Source: Shewanella sp. c952
GTDB taxonomy: Bacteria > Pseudomonadota > Gammaproteobacteria > Enterobacterales > Shewanellaceae
Direction: 5' to 3'
Assembly: GCF_019654975.1 (NCBI RefSeq)
Contig: NZ_BPEW01000002.1
Coordinates: 124,001-188,000, forward strand
DNA: 64,000 nt
Part shown: positions 37,325 through 46,100 of the stretch, in pieces
Position numbering within the stretch: the stretch's first letter is position 1
How the letters are laid out: the number at the start of each line of letters is the position of its first letter
The notes under the pieces: model-generated
Told to the model about the DNA's origin: nothing
The model's database searches: none
The model's input: the letters and a program-made list of their open reading frames with translations, nothing else
Program-made: the position numbers and the translations under genes

Positions 37325-38175
37325 TTCAGGCAAAGAAATGCCTGCTTAAAGAGCAGGCAAACATGTTCAAGTGTTCCATAAGGAAATCGGCATAACACTG
37401 CTAGCATTAATTAATAGCAAGCTGTTGCCATTAGTCTCCAGACAAGACCTTGAATTTCAGACAAAAAAATGCCTGCTCAAAGAGCAGGCAGACATGTTCA
37501 AGTGTTCCATAAGGAATCGGCATAACACTGCTAGCATTAATTAATAGCAAGCTGTTGCCATTAATCTCCAGACAAAACCTTGAATTACAGGCAAAAAAAA
37601 TGCCTGTTCAAAAAGCAGGCAGACATGTTCAAGTGTTCCATAAGGAAATCGGCATAACACTGCTAGCATTAATTAATAGCAAGGTGTTGCCATTAATCTC
37701 CAGGCAAAACCTCAAATTTAAAGCAAAGAAAAGCCAGCTCTAAGAACAGGAAGACATGTTCAAGTGTTCCATAAGGAATCGGCATAACACTGCTAGCATT
37801 AATTAATAGCAAGCTGTTGCCATTAACCTCCAGACAAAACCTTGAATTTCAGACAAAAAAATGCCTGCTCAAAGAGCAGGCAGACATGTTCAAGTGTTCC
37901 ATAAGGAAATCGGCATAACACTGCTAGCATTAATTAATAGCAAGCTGTTGCCATTAATCTCCAGGCAAAACCTCAAATTTAAGGCAAAGAAAAGCCAGCT
38001 CTAAGAACAGGAAGACATGTTCAAGTGTTCCATAAGGAATCGGCATAACACTGCTAGCATTAATTAATAGCAAGCTGTTGCCATTAATCACCAGACAAAA
38101 CCTTGAATTACAGGCAAAAAAAATGCCTGCTCAAAGAGCAGGCAGACATGTTCAAGTGTTCCATAAGGAAATCGG
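37325..38175 (-). repeat. Seven-copy tandem array of 131-bp terminator-bearing modules
   Basis: The anchor word ACATGTTCAAGTGTTCCATA starts at 37361, 37492, 37623, 37754, 37884, 38015 and 38146, a period of 130-131 bp. On the minus strand each module has a 3'-UTR-like stretch, then TTATGGAACACTTGAACATG and a hairpin of the type TGCCTGCTC...GAGCAGGCA plus a T tract. The hairpins at units 4 and 6 (CCAGCTCTAAGAACAGG on the plus strand) are degenerate, and these two units share sequence, showing higher-order duplication. The seventh unit is the 3' end of the peptide locus at 38293. The array is evidently an expansion of that 3' region. Confidence 0.9.
38117..38144 (-). terminator. Rho-independent terminator of small-peptide locus B
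   Basis: The minus strand has TGCCTGCTCTTTGAGCAGGCA followed by TTTTTTTTGC. It ends the 32-codon locus at 38293-38391 and is the first of the tandem series. Confidence 0.92.
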
Positions 38176-38292
38176 TTAGCGCGCTAGCGTTAATCAATGG
38201 CATGTTGACTAGCATCAACATACAACTTGCGTCTAAACACACCCAAAGGGTGTTATAAGGTTGATGGATATTGAAACTACTCTTAAGGAGGG

Positions 38293-38391
38293 TTAGCCCT
38301 TAAAAGTCATAGCGTATAGACCGCCACGCATCACATCGGTGTTTAACCAAAAGCTCTGCGAATAAATAGTACTACTAGCTGTAAATGACAT
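38293..38391 (-). CDS. Conserved 32-residue peptide, copy B
   Basis: The peptide reads MSFTASSTIYSQSFWLN then TDVMRGGLYAMTFKG and stops at TAA. AGGAG lies 8 nt before the ATG (38391); an in-frame ATG two codons upstream is only 2 nt from that AGGAG and is unlikely. It matches copy A at 26 of 32 residues, and six codons differ only synonymously, which suggests selection on the peptide. It is aromatic-rich and weakly basic, with no signal peptide or membrane helix. It has its own promoter with a HexR-like box, a 41-nt leader block shared with copy A, and a terminator. I recognise no family; function is unknown. Confidence 0.72.
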   Translation of the reverse strand: MSFTASSTIYSQSFWLNTDVMRGGLYAMTFKG

Positions 38392-38475
38392 AATCATTAC
38401 TCCTAACAAAGTTGAAAAAATACTCTAATCAATTTAATTACGGGGTTGAGACCAATTAAACTGACGAGTCAACTT

Positions 38476-38516
38476 GTCGCTCGATTCCTTGGAGAATTAT
38501 CCATCCTGGATAGACT
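38476..38516 (-). promoter_or_regulatory. 41-nt leader block, copy B
   Basis: This block is identical base for base to 39120-39160 while flanking leader sequence has diverged. On the minus strand it includes ATCCA-GGA-TGGAT, a 5-bp hairpin with GGA in the loop, and CCAAGGAATC a little further on. It lies in the 5' UTR about 85 nt before the ATG. A protein- or RNA-binding role is likely; GGA in a loop is the CsrA/RsmA type, but that is a guess. Confidence 0.65.
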
Positions 38517-38553
38517 TATCTGTGGTAGGCATTCACCCTAACCAACGAGAGCC

Positions 38554-38581
38554 ATTATAGATAACTGTAATTTTATTACAG
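38554..38581 (-). promoter_or_regulatory. Promoter of peptide locus B with HexR-like operator
   Basis: The minus strand has -35 CTGTAA, a 16-nt spacer and -10 TATAAT (38559-38554). Overlapping the -35 is TGTAATAAAATTACA (38580-38566), a perfect dyad that matches the HexR consensus TGTARTnnnAYTACA described for Shewanella and other gammaproteobacteria. HexR controls central carbohydrate genes in response to KDPG; its binding here is inferred from sequence only. Confidence 0.7.
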
Positions 38582-38772
38582 CTATTAATTCAATATAATG
38601 CCAAAAAGCGGTTTCAAACGTAATTTAACCACACTTATAGTGTGTGTAGATCACATAAAATCGATATTTATTGAGGCTTATGCCAGTTGTTAACAGATTC
38701 AGATCAGAATAATTACCTTCGCCCAACCAGAATCGACAAAAAATGACTAAAGTAGATCAATATATACAACGC

Positions 38773-38801
38773 AAAAAAAAGCCCGCTCAATGAGCGGGCA
38801 A
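38773..38801 (-). terminator. Rho-independent terminator of small-peptide locus A
   Basis: The minus strand has GCCCGCTCATTGAGCGGGC followed by TTTTTTTTGCG: an 8-bp GC-rich stem and eight T residues. Confidence 0.94.
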
Positions 38802-38939
38802 GACATATTCAAGTTTTCTGATGGAAATTGGTTAGCGCGCTAGCGATAATCAATTGTAAATTTGGTCAATCTACAACTTGGTCTAAAAACATCTAATAGA
38901 TGTCATAAGGGTGATGGAAACGTGCGACTTACTAGGTGG

Positions 38940-39038
38940 TTAGCCCTTGTAAGCCATGGCGTATATACCGCCACGCAAAACATCAGTGTTTAACCAAAAG
39001 CTTTGCGAATAAATAGTCGTGCTCTTTGTAAAAGACAT
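38940..39038 (-). CDS. Conserved 32-residue peptide, copy A
   Basis: The peptide reads MSFTKSTTIYSQSFWLN then TDVLRGGIYAMAYKG and stops at TAA. AGGAG is 8 nt before the ATG (39038). The core TIYSQSFWLNTDV is identical in copy B; changes elsewhere are mostly conservative (L/M, I/L, Y/F). It has no signal peptide, membrane helix or Cys. It is preceded by its own promoter with a HexR-like box and by the shared 41-nt block, and followed by a 3' UTR and terminator, so the transcript should be about 415 nt. It could be a small protein made from a regulatory RNA. No function assigned. Confidence 0.72.
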   Translation of the reverse strand: MSFTKSTTIYSQSFWLNTDVLRGGIYAMAYKG

Positions 39039-39119
39039 AATCAATACTCCTAACTAAGTTGAATTCTAAATACTCTGCATGCTAATTGCGCCCCATCGTG
39101 GGTTAAGCAAAGCCAACTC

Positions 39120-39160
39120 GTCGCTCGATTCCTTGGAGAATTATCCATCCTGGATAGACT
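39120..39160 (-). promoter_or_regulatory. 41-nt leader block, copy A
   Basis: This is the same 41 bases as at 38476-38516 without a single change. Around it, copy A has AATCGAG on both sides, which could close a larger stem. It lies about 80 nt before the ATG of copy A. Confidence 0.65.
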
Positions 39161-39195
39161 AGCTCGATTAGGCACCTGCCTAATCAACGGAAATC

Positions 39196-39223
39196 ATTAT
39201 ATCTAAATGTAGTTTTATTACAA
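39196..39223 (-). promoter_or_regulatory. Promoter of peptide locus A with HexR-like operator
   Basis: The minus strand has -35 TTGTAA, a 16-nt spacer and a perfect -10 TATAAT (39201-39196). TGTAATAAAACTACA (39222-39208) overlaps the -35 and fits TGTARTnnnAYTACA exactly. The spacing between box and -10 (6 nt) is the same as at locus B. A further near-match, TGTAATTTTATTACT, lies upstream at 39261-39275. Confidence 0.7.
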
Positions 39224-39287
39224 CTATTTTTATTAAAAATAGCCAAAATAACCCTTGAACTGTAATTTTATTACTTAAAATCACATT

Positions 39288-39314
39288 AAAAAGCCGACTT
39301 TAGTGTCGGCTTTA
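39288..39314 (-). terminator. Rho-independent terminator of the M17 peptidase gene
   Basis: The minus strand has AAAGCCGACACTAAAGTCGGCTTTTTAAT: an 8-bp stem and T tract, 20 bp after the stop. Confidence 0.92.
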
Positions 39315-39333
39315 ACGGTTTAGCGTGTAAAAC

Positions 39334-40872
39334 TTACTGACTATTCACCATGTAGTTAAATAACCCAACTAATGGCGTTGCTGTTGGGCTACCATATTGC
39401 GGATGACCTTCGGTCGCACTACCCGCGATATCTAAATGCGTATAAGCAATAGGTGTATCGCTATTTAAACCATGCTGGCTTAACCCTGATGCTTGGATTA
39501 AAAATGCGGCAGGGTATTGATGACCTCGGGCTGTCACCGATGAAGGTGCATTATTTGATGACAACATGTCTGCTGCTGCTGATGGATCAATAATCTTACT
39601 AAAGTCATCTCGGCGCAATTGGCTAACCTCTATTGGCTCTCCCCAAATAGCCGCTTGTTGCTGAATACTATCGGCAACGTTCGCCTGCTTAGCGACACTG
39701 TTTTCTACCGCGGCGGTATAACCACCAAAACAGCGCACCACGTGACCAGTTAACGTTGCCACAGAGTACATCTCAGGTTTTACTGCTGATTCCGCTTTAA
39801 GACGCAGATGCGACAGTAGATCCGCTAATACCAGTCGTCCTTCTGCGTCAGTATTACCAATACGCACACGTTTGCCTGCATGACTGGTAATGATTTCATC
39901 GGTCACAAATGCCTCACTACCAATACTGTTACGCACTAAGCCTAACTCAGCAACAATACGGATCCCTTTCGGTTTAAGCATACTAACGGTTTTTAGCAAC
40001 CCAGCCACGGCTGCAGCGCCGCCCTTATCTCGACTCATGCCGGCCATACCACCAGCAATTTTTATATCTGCGCCGCCAGTGTCATAAACCACACCTTTAC
40101 CAGCAAACATAAAGGTGCGTTCGATTTCGCCCTCACCGACATACTCTAGCTTAACCACTCGGGGTTGATGTCTCAGTACAGCAAAAGATGAACGGCCAAC
40201 CGCGCTCAGTAGCGGATAATCACGCTCTAAAATATCTCGGTCCTCTACCACTGACATTGTTAAACCGCTATCTGCTAGTGCAGCCAAGCAGTAATCGGCA
40301 AATGCCGGTGCTGACATGCGCTCAGGCTCGGTACCACAAAGGTCACGTGCTAACACGCGTCCAGCCTCAATTGCCGTTAGTGTTGCAGCGTGGTGAGTAT
40401 CGCTCAGTAAACCTATGCACTCTAATGCTTCATCTGCCCCACCCGCTTCGCGTAGTTCAAGCGCCTGCCATAACTCTTGTCCACACGCTAAAGCCGATAC
40501 CTCGGCCGCTTTTTGATAACGAGACTCTCCGATACCATTCACTAGTAACAATGGTCGTTTAGCTCCCGCTTCTTTAGCGACTCGAATACCTTGGCGCGCC
40601 GCGTCAGCAAACACTCTTACATCTTCATACTCATCAGCAGCTTTGGTTACCGGCGCAATGACTAATCGGCCGCCCGCAATGCCTGGCGCAAACAATAGCG
40701 TTACCGATTTTCCGACTCGTTGGTCAACTTTCTGACCATGATTGGCCAGTAATGCCACTTCTTCAACCTTAATCGCATTGAGATCGGCAGCAACAACCAC
40801 TAGTGCATCCCATCCATTACCTTCAAATATCGCCTCTTGAGAGGCTACATCAACATATTTAACTACAGCCAT
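39334..40872 (-). CDS. M17 family leucyl aminopeptidase
   Basis: This is a cytoplasmic two-metal aminopeptidase releasing N-terminal residues from peptides. The 512-residue protein has the catalytic half with GKGVVYDTGGADIKIAGGMAGMSRDKGGAAAV and the family signature NTDAEGRLVLADLL. Lys, Asp, Asp, Asp, Glu metal ligands and the catalytic Lys and Arg of E. coli PepA all have equivalents. The N-terminal half is a divergent regulatory-type domain. Neighbouring DNA to the left is the small-peptide region. To the right, divergently transcribed, is pepD, so the two peptidases share an intergenic promoter region of about 216 bp. Confidence 0.92.
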   Translation of the reverse strand: MAVVKYVDVASQEAIFEGNGWDALVVVAADLNAIKVEEVALLANHGQKVDQRVGKSVTLLFAPGIAGGRLVIAPVTKAADEYEDVRVFADAARQGIRVAKEAGAKRPLLLVNGIGESRYQKAAEVSALACGQELWQALELREAGGADEALECIGLLSDTHHAATLTAIEAGRVLARDLCGTEPERMSAPAFADYCLAALADSGLTMSVVEDRDILERDYPLLSAVGRSSFAVLRHQPRVVKLEYVGEGEIERTFMFAGKGVVYDTGGADIKIAGGMAGMSRDKGGAAAVAGLLKTVSMLKPKGIRIVAELGLVRNSIGSEAFVTDEIITSHAGKRVRIGNTDAEGRLVLADLLSHLRLKAESAVKPEMYSVATLTGHVVRCFGGYTAAVENSVAKQANVADSIQQQAAIWGEPIEVSQLRRDDFSKIIDPSAAADMLSSNNAPSSVTARGHQYPAAFLIQASGLSQHGLNSDTPIAYTHLDIAGSATEGHPQYGSPTATPLVGLFNYMVNSQ

Positions 40873-41088
40873 GACCCTTCCTTTTTATTTTTAATTGCTG
40901 GCATTATTATCCTATTGCGTGCAGATTACCAACGACTTCATCAAGCTTGAAATCTTCTATGGCAACTTCTGCTGACACTGATTATGTAAAGCGGAGTAAC
41001 AGATTCTAAGACTATGGTAGAATGTTGCCATTTTCAGCCTCAAGCGCACCAGCGCAGTAGTGATAATCTCAAAATAGAGGAACTTTCT

Positions 41089-42552
41089 GTGACCGCACTA
41101 AACCAGCTACAACCACAAGCACTTTGGCAATGGTTCGAACAAATCTGTGCCATTCCACACCCTTCAAAACATGAGCAAGCCTTGAGTGAACACATTCAAG
41201 CTTGGGCTAAAGATAAGCAGCTGTCTGTTGTCGAAGATAAAGTCGGCAACCTTATTATCAAGAAAGCCGCAACAGCGGGCATGGAAGATCGTAAAACCGT
41301 CGTTCTGCAAGCGCATATCGATATGGTTCCACAAAAGAATGCTGATAAAGTGCATGACTTTGAAAAAGATCCCATCGATGCCTACGTTGAAGATGACTGG
41401 GTTAAGGCTCGTGGCACGACTCTTGGTGCCGATAACGGTATTGGCATGGCTTCAGCATTAGCGGTTCTTGGTGCTGATGATATTGTTCATGGCCCACTTG
41501 AAGTACTTCTGACTATTGATGAAGAAGCGGGTATGACCGGAGCATTCGGCTTAGAAGCTGGCATGCTTGAAGCAGAGATATTGATCAACACTGACTCTGA
41601 GCAAGAGGGTGAAATCTACATGGGCTGCGCAGGTGGCGTAGATGGCCAAATTAGCGTGCCTATGGTTTGGCAATCTCCAGAGCCGAGCAACTCGAGTTAT
41701 ACGCTATCGCTTGCTGGTCTAAAAGGTGGCCATTCAGGGGTGAACATCCATTTAGGTCGTGGTAATGCCAACAAGTTGCTGGCTAGATTCCTATTTGATC
41801 ATAGCGATGAACTTGCGCTTGAGCTGACAAACTTCACTGGTGGTTCACTGCGTAACGCAATCCCACGTGAAGCACAAATTAGCTTTATGCTTCCTGCTGA
41901 AAATGTCACTCTACTGCAGAGTCGCATTAGCGAATTTCAAGCATTAGTACGCCAAGAATTAGCCATTGCAGACCCAGGCACAGAGCTAACGCTAACTGAA
42001 ATACCTGCCGAAGCTAAAGTGATGAGTGAAGACTCACAGCAAATTTTGATCGATATTCTCAACGCTTGCCCTAACGGCGTAGTGCGCATGAGTGATGAAG
42101 TAGAAGGCGTAACTGAAACCTCGTTAAACGTTGGCGTTATCAGCACTGAAACTGATTCAGTGCAGGTACTTTGTCTTATTCGCTCACTGATTGATTCAGG
42201 TCGTGAAGAGATAGAAGGCGTACTAACCTCGTTAAGCAGCCTTGCAGGTGCTAACGTTGAGTTTAGCGGTGCATACCCAGGTTGGAAGCCTGACAATAGC
42301 TCACCTGTGATGGCAAGTGTGCGTGAGACTTATGAAGATATCTACAACAAAGAGCCGACAATCATGGTGATCCATGCAGGCCTTGAGTGTGGTTTATTTA
42401 AGAAGCCTTACCCAGAAATGGACATGGTTTCTATTGGCCCAACCATTCGCTACCCACATAGCCCTGATGAAAAAGTCAATATCACTACCGTTGGTCAGTA
42501 CTGGAAACTATTACTGGCAGTACTTGAACGTACACCAGTGAAAGGTAGCTAA
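41089..42552 (+). CDS. pepD: Cytosol nonspecific dipeptidase (aminoacyl-histidine dipeptidase, M20)
   Basis: PepD hydrolyses many dipeptides. I start it at GTG 41089 with AGGAAC 5 nt upstream, giving MTALNQLQPQALWQWFEQICAIPHPSKHE and 487 residues, close to E. coli PepD (485); the 25 residues readable upstream are not conserved. Metal-binding motifs VVLQAHIDMVPQKN, GTTLGADNGIGMA, LLTIDEEAGMTGAFGL and INTDSEQEGEIYMGCAGG are intact, as is the lid domain and VIHAGLECGLFKKPYPEMDMVSIGPTI. It is divergent from the M17 peptidase and ends at a shared terminator with dinB. Confidence 0.96.
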   Translation: MTALNQLQPQALWQWFEQICAIPHPSKHEQALSEHIQAWAKDKQLSVVEDKVGNLIIKKAATAGMEDRKTVVLQAHIDMVPQKNADKVHDFEKDPIDAYVEDDWVKARGTTLGADNGIGMASALAVLGADDIVHGPLEVLLTIDEEAGMTGAFGLEAGMLEAEILINTDSEQEGEIYMGCAGGVDGQISVPMVWQSPEPSNSSYTLSLAGLKGGHSGVNIHLGRGNANKLLARFLFDHSDELALELTNFTGGSLRNAIPREAQISFMLPAENVTLLQSRISEFQALVRQELAIADPGTELTLTEIPAEAKVMSEDSQQILIDILNACPNGVVRMSDEVEGVTETSLNVGVISTETDSVQVLCLIRSLIDSGREEIEGVLTSLSSLAGANVEFSGAYPGWKPDNSSPVMASVRETYEDIYNKEPTIMVIHAGLECGLFKKPYPEMDMVSIGPTIRYPHSPDEKVNITTVGQYWKLLLAVLERTPVKGS

Positions 42553-42572
42553 TCGCTTATATTCAGTCCATT

Positions 42573-42601
42573 AAAAAGCCGCTTATGAGCGGTTTTTTTT
42601 T
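42573..42601. terminator. Terminator between pepD and dinB
   Basis: AAAAAGCCGCTTATGAGCGGTTTTTTTTT: 7-bp stem with T runs on both sides, so it can serve both convergent genes. Confidence 0.92.
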
Positions 42602-42603
42602 CC

Positions 42604-43680
42604 CTAAAAACCTAGATCCATTTGCGGCGGCGCTATCCCATCATGGCTGTCAACTTGGCTGTTTGAAGCGAGTCCCACTGATACCCCTAACAAACGAATA
42701 CCGCGATCATGTTGCCGCTCCATCGCTTGCTCTAGCAGTTGATAAAACAGATTAACGGATATCTCATCACTACGATGTTCAATCGTTGTCTGCTTAAAAT
42801 CTTCAAACTTGAGCTTAACCACCTGTTTATGGATAACGCGATCTTTTGCGCTACGGTTAACTCTTGCACCTAACTCTTGTATAAGCTGCGGCATCACCGC
42901 ACGGCATTGCTCCAGTGTATGAATGTCTTTTGCCAATGTGGTTTCAACGCCCACAGACTTGCGTTCCCTGTTTGGGGATATTGCTCGGTTATCGATCCCT
43001 TTTGCCCTTTCTATCAATATTGCGCCAAATTTTCCAAATCGTTCTAACAGCTTGTTTTGTGGATAAGCCTGAATGTCTGCGCAGGTGTTCAAACCAAGAT
43101 CGGTTAACTTTTTAGCGGTAACCTTACCGACACCGGGAATTTTGATTAACGGTAAGGTTTTTACAAACTCTGCAATTTGATCAGGCCTTATAAGGTACTG
43201 ACCGTTGGGCTTATTTAAGTCTGAGGCTATCTTGGCAAGAAATTTAACCGGAGCAATGCCTGCTGATGCAGTCAGCCCTGTCTCAGTAAATATCTCTTCA
43301 CGAATAGCTTTCGCCATCAACGTTGCAGAGCCTTGGCAGTGGTCGCTTTCAGTGACATCAAGGTAAGCTTCATCGAGCGACAATGGTTCTATCAAGTCGG
43401 TATAGCGCTCAAACACAGCTCTTATCTGACGAGAGACATCTTTATAGACCTGCATTCTGCCCGGTACCAATATAAGATCAGGACAAAGCTTAAGGGCATA
43501 ACCCGATGCCATCGCCGAACGTACGCCAAATTTACGCGCTTCATAGTTACAAGTACTGATCACGCCGCGGCGATCACTCCTGCCACCCACCGCGATGGGT
43601 TTACCCTGTAACTCTGGAAAATCACGCATCTCTACAGCAGCGTAAAAGCAGTCCATATCGACATGAATTATTTTTTGCAA
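42604..43680 (-). CDS. dinB: DNA polymerase IV
   Basis: Pol IV is the Y-family translesion polymerase of the SOS response. The 358-residue protein has the catalytic palm motifs [17 protein letters not shown] and [13 protein letters not shown], a steric-gate region, the helix-hairpin-helix [16 protein letters not shown], and the little-finger domain. The usual C-terminal beta-clamp motif would lie at the end; the last residues here (QMDLGF) fit QxDLF-type clamp binding well. A full LexA box lies 27-42 bp upstream of the ATG. Confidence 0.96.
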   Translation of the reverse strand: MQKIIHVDMDCFYAAVEMRDFPELQGKPIAVGGRSDRRGVISTCNYEARKFGVRSAMASGYALKLCPDLILVPGRMQVYKDVSRQIRAVFERYTDLIEPLSLDEAYLDVTESDHCQGSATLMAKAIREEIFTETGLTASAGIAPVKFLAKIASDLNKPNGQYLIRPDQIAEFVKTLPLIKIPGVGKVTAKKLTDLGLNTCADIQAYPQNKLLERFGKFGAILIERAKGIDNRAISPNRERKSVGVETTLAKDIHTLEQCRAVMPQLIQELGARVNRSAKDRVIHKQVVKLKFEDFKQTTIEHRSDEISVNLFYQLLEQAMERQHDRGIRLLGVSVGLASNSQVDSHDGIAPPQMDLGF

Positions 43681-43706
43681 TCTTAAGCCCTCCGTAGAGG
43701 ATGATA

Positions 43707-43722
43707 CTGTATATAAAAACAG
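43707..43722 (-). promoter_or_regulatory. LexA (SOS) box of dinB
   Basis: CTGT-ATATAAAA-ACAG matches the LexA consensus CTGT-N8-ACAG at all eight fixed bases and has the AT-rich centre. It is the expected site for SOS control of dinB. Confidence 0.9.
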
Positions 43723-43794
43723 TACTCAAGAGAAGTTAACTATGAGGCCACAACGAGCGTAATTTATCAGCTGTATTTATGCAGCAACAGATTA

Positions 43795-43822
43795 CAAAAA
43801 CGGAGCCAATTGGCTCCGTTTT
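43795..43822 (-). terminator. Rho-independent terminator of the chemoreceptor gene
   Basis: The minus strand has AACGGAGCCAATTGGCTCCGTTTTTGTAA: an 8-9 bp palindromic stem and T tract. Confidence 0.88.
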
Positions 43823-43846
43823 AATGTGATCATTGATAACTAATCA

Positions 43847-45847
43847 CTAGATTTTAAACTGCTTAATGTTACCAGACAGTGACTCTGTAACTTGAGCAAA
43901 GTCACCAAAGTTACGTGATAACTCCTCACTCGCTGCAAGGGAGTCATCGGACAGCGCTCTAACATTTTCAACATTGCACGCCACCTCTTCTGCGACCACT
44001 GCTTGCTGACCCACTGCAGCGGAGATCTCAATGGTTTGCTGTTGAATCGCTTCAATGGCGCCAGTAATGCTATCAAGTGCCACTTCAACTTTGCCGGTAA
44101 GTTCCTGACCGATATTGGCTTGCTCAACGCTTGCCTCCATCACTTGCTCAGCTTCATTGGCATTTTGTTGTAATGTTTGGATGATCTCTTGAATGTTAGC
44201 TGTAGAGTCTTGAGTACGTGATGCTAGCGTTCTTACCTCGTCGGCAACTACAGCAAAACCTCTGCCCTGCTCACCGGCTCTTGCAGCTTCAATCGCCGCA
44301 TTAAGCGCTAATAGGTTAGTTTGCTCAGCAATACCTCGAATAACATTAAGTACTTCACCAATCTGTTCTGAACGAGTTCTTAACTGCTTTACAACCTTTG
44401 CCGCTTCAATCACTTGAGATGATAAAGACCGCATCCCTTGGCTCGCTTGCGCCACAATAGCGCCGCCTTCTACCGATTCAGTTTGCGCCTTATCGGCAAA
44501 GTCACTAGCACGTTGTGCACTCGCCGCCATCTCTTGACTCGTATGCGCCATCTCTGTTGCCGCCGTTGCTACAGAAGCGATCTCCTCTTTTTGCTGTGCT
44601 ACAGAGTGAAGTGCACGTTCGCTGACTTCAGACGCAGCTGAAACACCATTTTCAACCTCTAGGGTTAAGTCGCGAGTTTCTTGCAGCATTCCCTGAACTT
44701 TTGCGGCAAAACGGTTAAATGCATCGCCGAGTTTACCAAGCTCGTCTTCTCTATCCATTTGGATCCGTTTAGCTAAATCACTGTCGCCTTCGGCAATATC
44801 TTCCATCGCGACGAGTAAACTATTGAGCTGCTTTCTAAACGGTAGCAGCATGCCCCAAACAGTAACGCCAACAAATAGCATGATCAAACATGAGAGAAGA
44901 ATTGAATTAATAATAGCGTCAGTTACCGGCGCTTCAATGACCTCAGTGGGTAACATAAAGGCCAAATGCCACTTCTGCTCAGGGAAATCGCCACCAACCT
45001 CGACGAAGCTAACCCGTTGAGGCTGACCTTTGAAGGTAACCTCTGCAAAACCCAATGACTGTGACTGCATCTGCCTACTTAACGCGTTAAAGCCACGAGT
45101 ATCTTTAAACTGACTATCGACTTTTGAAGCATCTGATCCTGGTGGAAATTTTTCAGTGAAACCAGGGAAATAAACCAACTTACCTGCATTGGTTACAAGA
45201 AAGGCTTGGCCCGCACCTTGATATTTAATTGGCGCTAACAGCTCGCTGCCGATGGTATCGATTAAAATATCCATCCCACCGATACCAATAAAGCGACCAG
45301 ACTGATCTTTGACAACGGTTTTAACTGTTGCAGAAATTGAACCATCGTTGGCATCAACTGCTGGATCACCAACAAACATGCCATCTTGGTCTATGGCTTC
45401 TTGCCACCAAGGGCGTTTATTGGTGTAGTACTCGCTATCATTGTAGCGGCCGTTTAGGTCAAAATATTCAAAGGTATTGGCCGAGCCAAAAAAGACGGAT
45501 TTGATATCACTGTCTTGATCGGAAAAAAACTTAAAGTATTCAACAATGGAATTGTATTGCTTATCGGACGATAGATCGCTTAAACGGTTATTATATTTAG
45601 CAAACCAAGCTAATACGGTTGGATCTGCAAACACCGCATGGATCAACTGTCCTTTTGCGACAAAGTAACTGCGAACCTCATTAGACTTGAGCTGAACAAG
45701 CCCCGTGAGATCACTATCAATTTGTTGACGTGTACTCGTGCTTTCATTCTTAACTAAGAACAATGCAACGATGGTAAACAGTACCGCCAAAGCGCCTACA
45801 ATTGTCACGACCAGCTGCATACTTAGCGAGCGTTTAAACCCAAACAT
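43847..45847 (-). CDS. Methyl-accepting chemotaxis protein with dCache domain
   Basis: The 666-residue chemoreceptor has an N-terminal helix ([21 protein letters not shown]) and a periplasmic double-Cache domain (about 35-310) with the dCache words [25 protein letters not shown] and [13 protein letters not shown] second helix ([21 protein letters not shown]), a HAMP domain and the signalling tip [35 protein letters not shown] follow. The WxE...D pattern of the distal Cache pocket suggests small ligands such as amino acids, but this cannot be fixed. No C-terminal CheR-tethering pentapeptide is present. It is an orphan receptor, with no che genes nearby. Confidence 0.94.
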   Translation of the reverse strand: MFGFKRSLSMQLVVTIVGALAVLFTIVALFLVKNESTSTRQQIDSDLTGLVQLKSNEVRSYFVAKGQLIHAVFADPTVLAWFAKYNNRLSDLSSDKQYNSIVEYFKFFSDQDSDIKSVFFGSANTFEYFDLNGRYNDSEYYTNKRPWWQEAIDQDGMFVGDPAVDANDGSISATVKTVVKDQSGRFIGIGGMDILIDTIGSELLAPIKYQGAGQAFLVTNAGKLVYFPGFTEKFPPGSDASKVDSQFKDTRGFNALSRQMQSQSLGFAEVTFKGQPQRVSFVEVGGDFPEQKWHLAFMLPTEVIEAPVTDAIINSILLSCLIMLFVGVTVWGMLLPFRKQLNSLLVAMEDIAEGDSDLAKRIQMDREDELGKLGDAFNRFAAKVQGMLQETRDLTLEVENGVSAASEVSERALHSVAQQKEEIASVATAATEMAHTSQEMAASAQRASDFADKAQTESVEGGAIVAQASQGMRSLSSQVIEAAKVVKQLRTRSEQIGEVLNVIRGIAEQTNLLALNAAIEAARAGEQGRGFAVVADEVRTLASRTQDSTANIQEIIQTLQQNANEAEQVMEASVEQANIGQELTGKVEVALDSITGAIEAIQQQTIEISAAVGQQAVVAEEVACNVENVRALSDDSLAASEELSRNFGDFAQVTESLSGNIKQFKI

Positions 45848-46100
45848 CCAATATTCCTTTGTTATTATATTTTTATAGGAATAATGAATTTAACAGAATT
45901 AGCACAAGATTAAAGTACAAAATTCAACATTTAACCGTCGGATTGTAAACAGAAAGTTACATCCATAGAGAGGCGTAGGTATCAACAGGGGATAGTTTCG
46001 ATTGGCCGCAGCAACGCTAGATTATTTCGCTACCACTTCCATACAAGCATAGTGAAAGGCTCTAGAAGTAAGCTTCAATTATTGAAAAGAGTGACCAATA

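Noticed and set aside
37106..37333. 75-codon minus-strand frame with a His-Leu repeat
   Set aside because: The His-Leu run is just the (GATGTA)7 microsatellite translated; the rest overlaps a dispersed repeat.
37555..37743. 62-codon plus-strand reading frame inside the 131-bp tandem array
   Set aside because: It spans more than one repeat unit and exists only because the unit length (131) is not a multiple of 3 with few stops; no ribosome binding site and the sequence is explained by terminator modules on the other strand.
37325..38175. CRISPR array
   Set aside because: Units are 131 bp, nearly identical throughout with no unique spacers, and contain terminators; no cas genes nearby.
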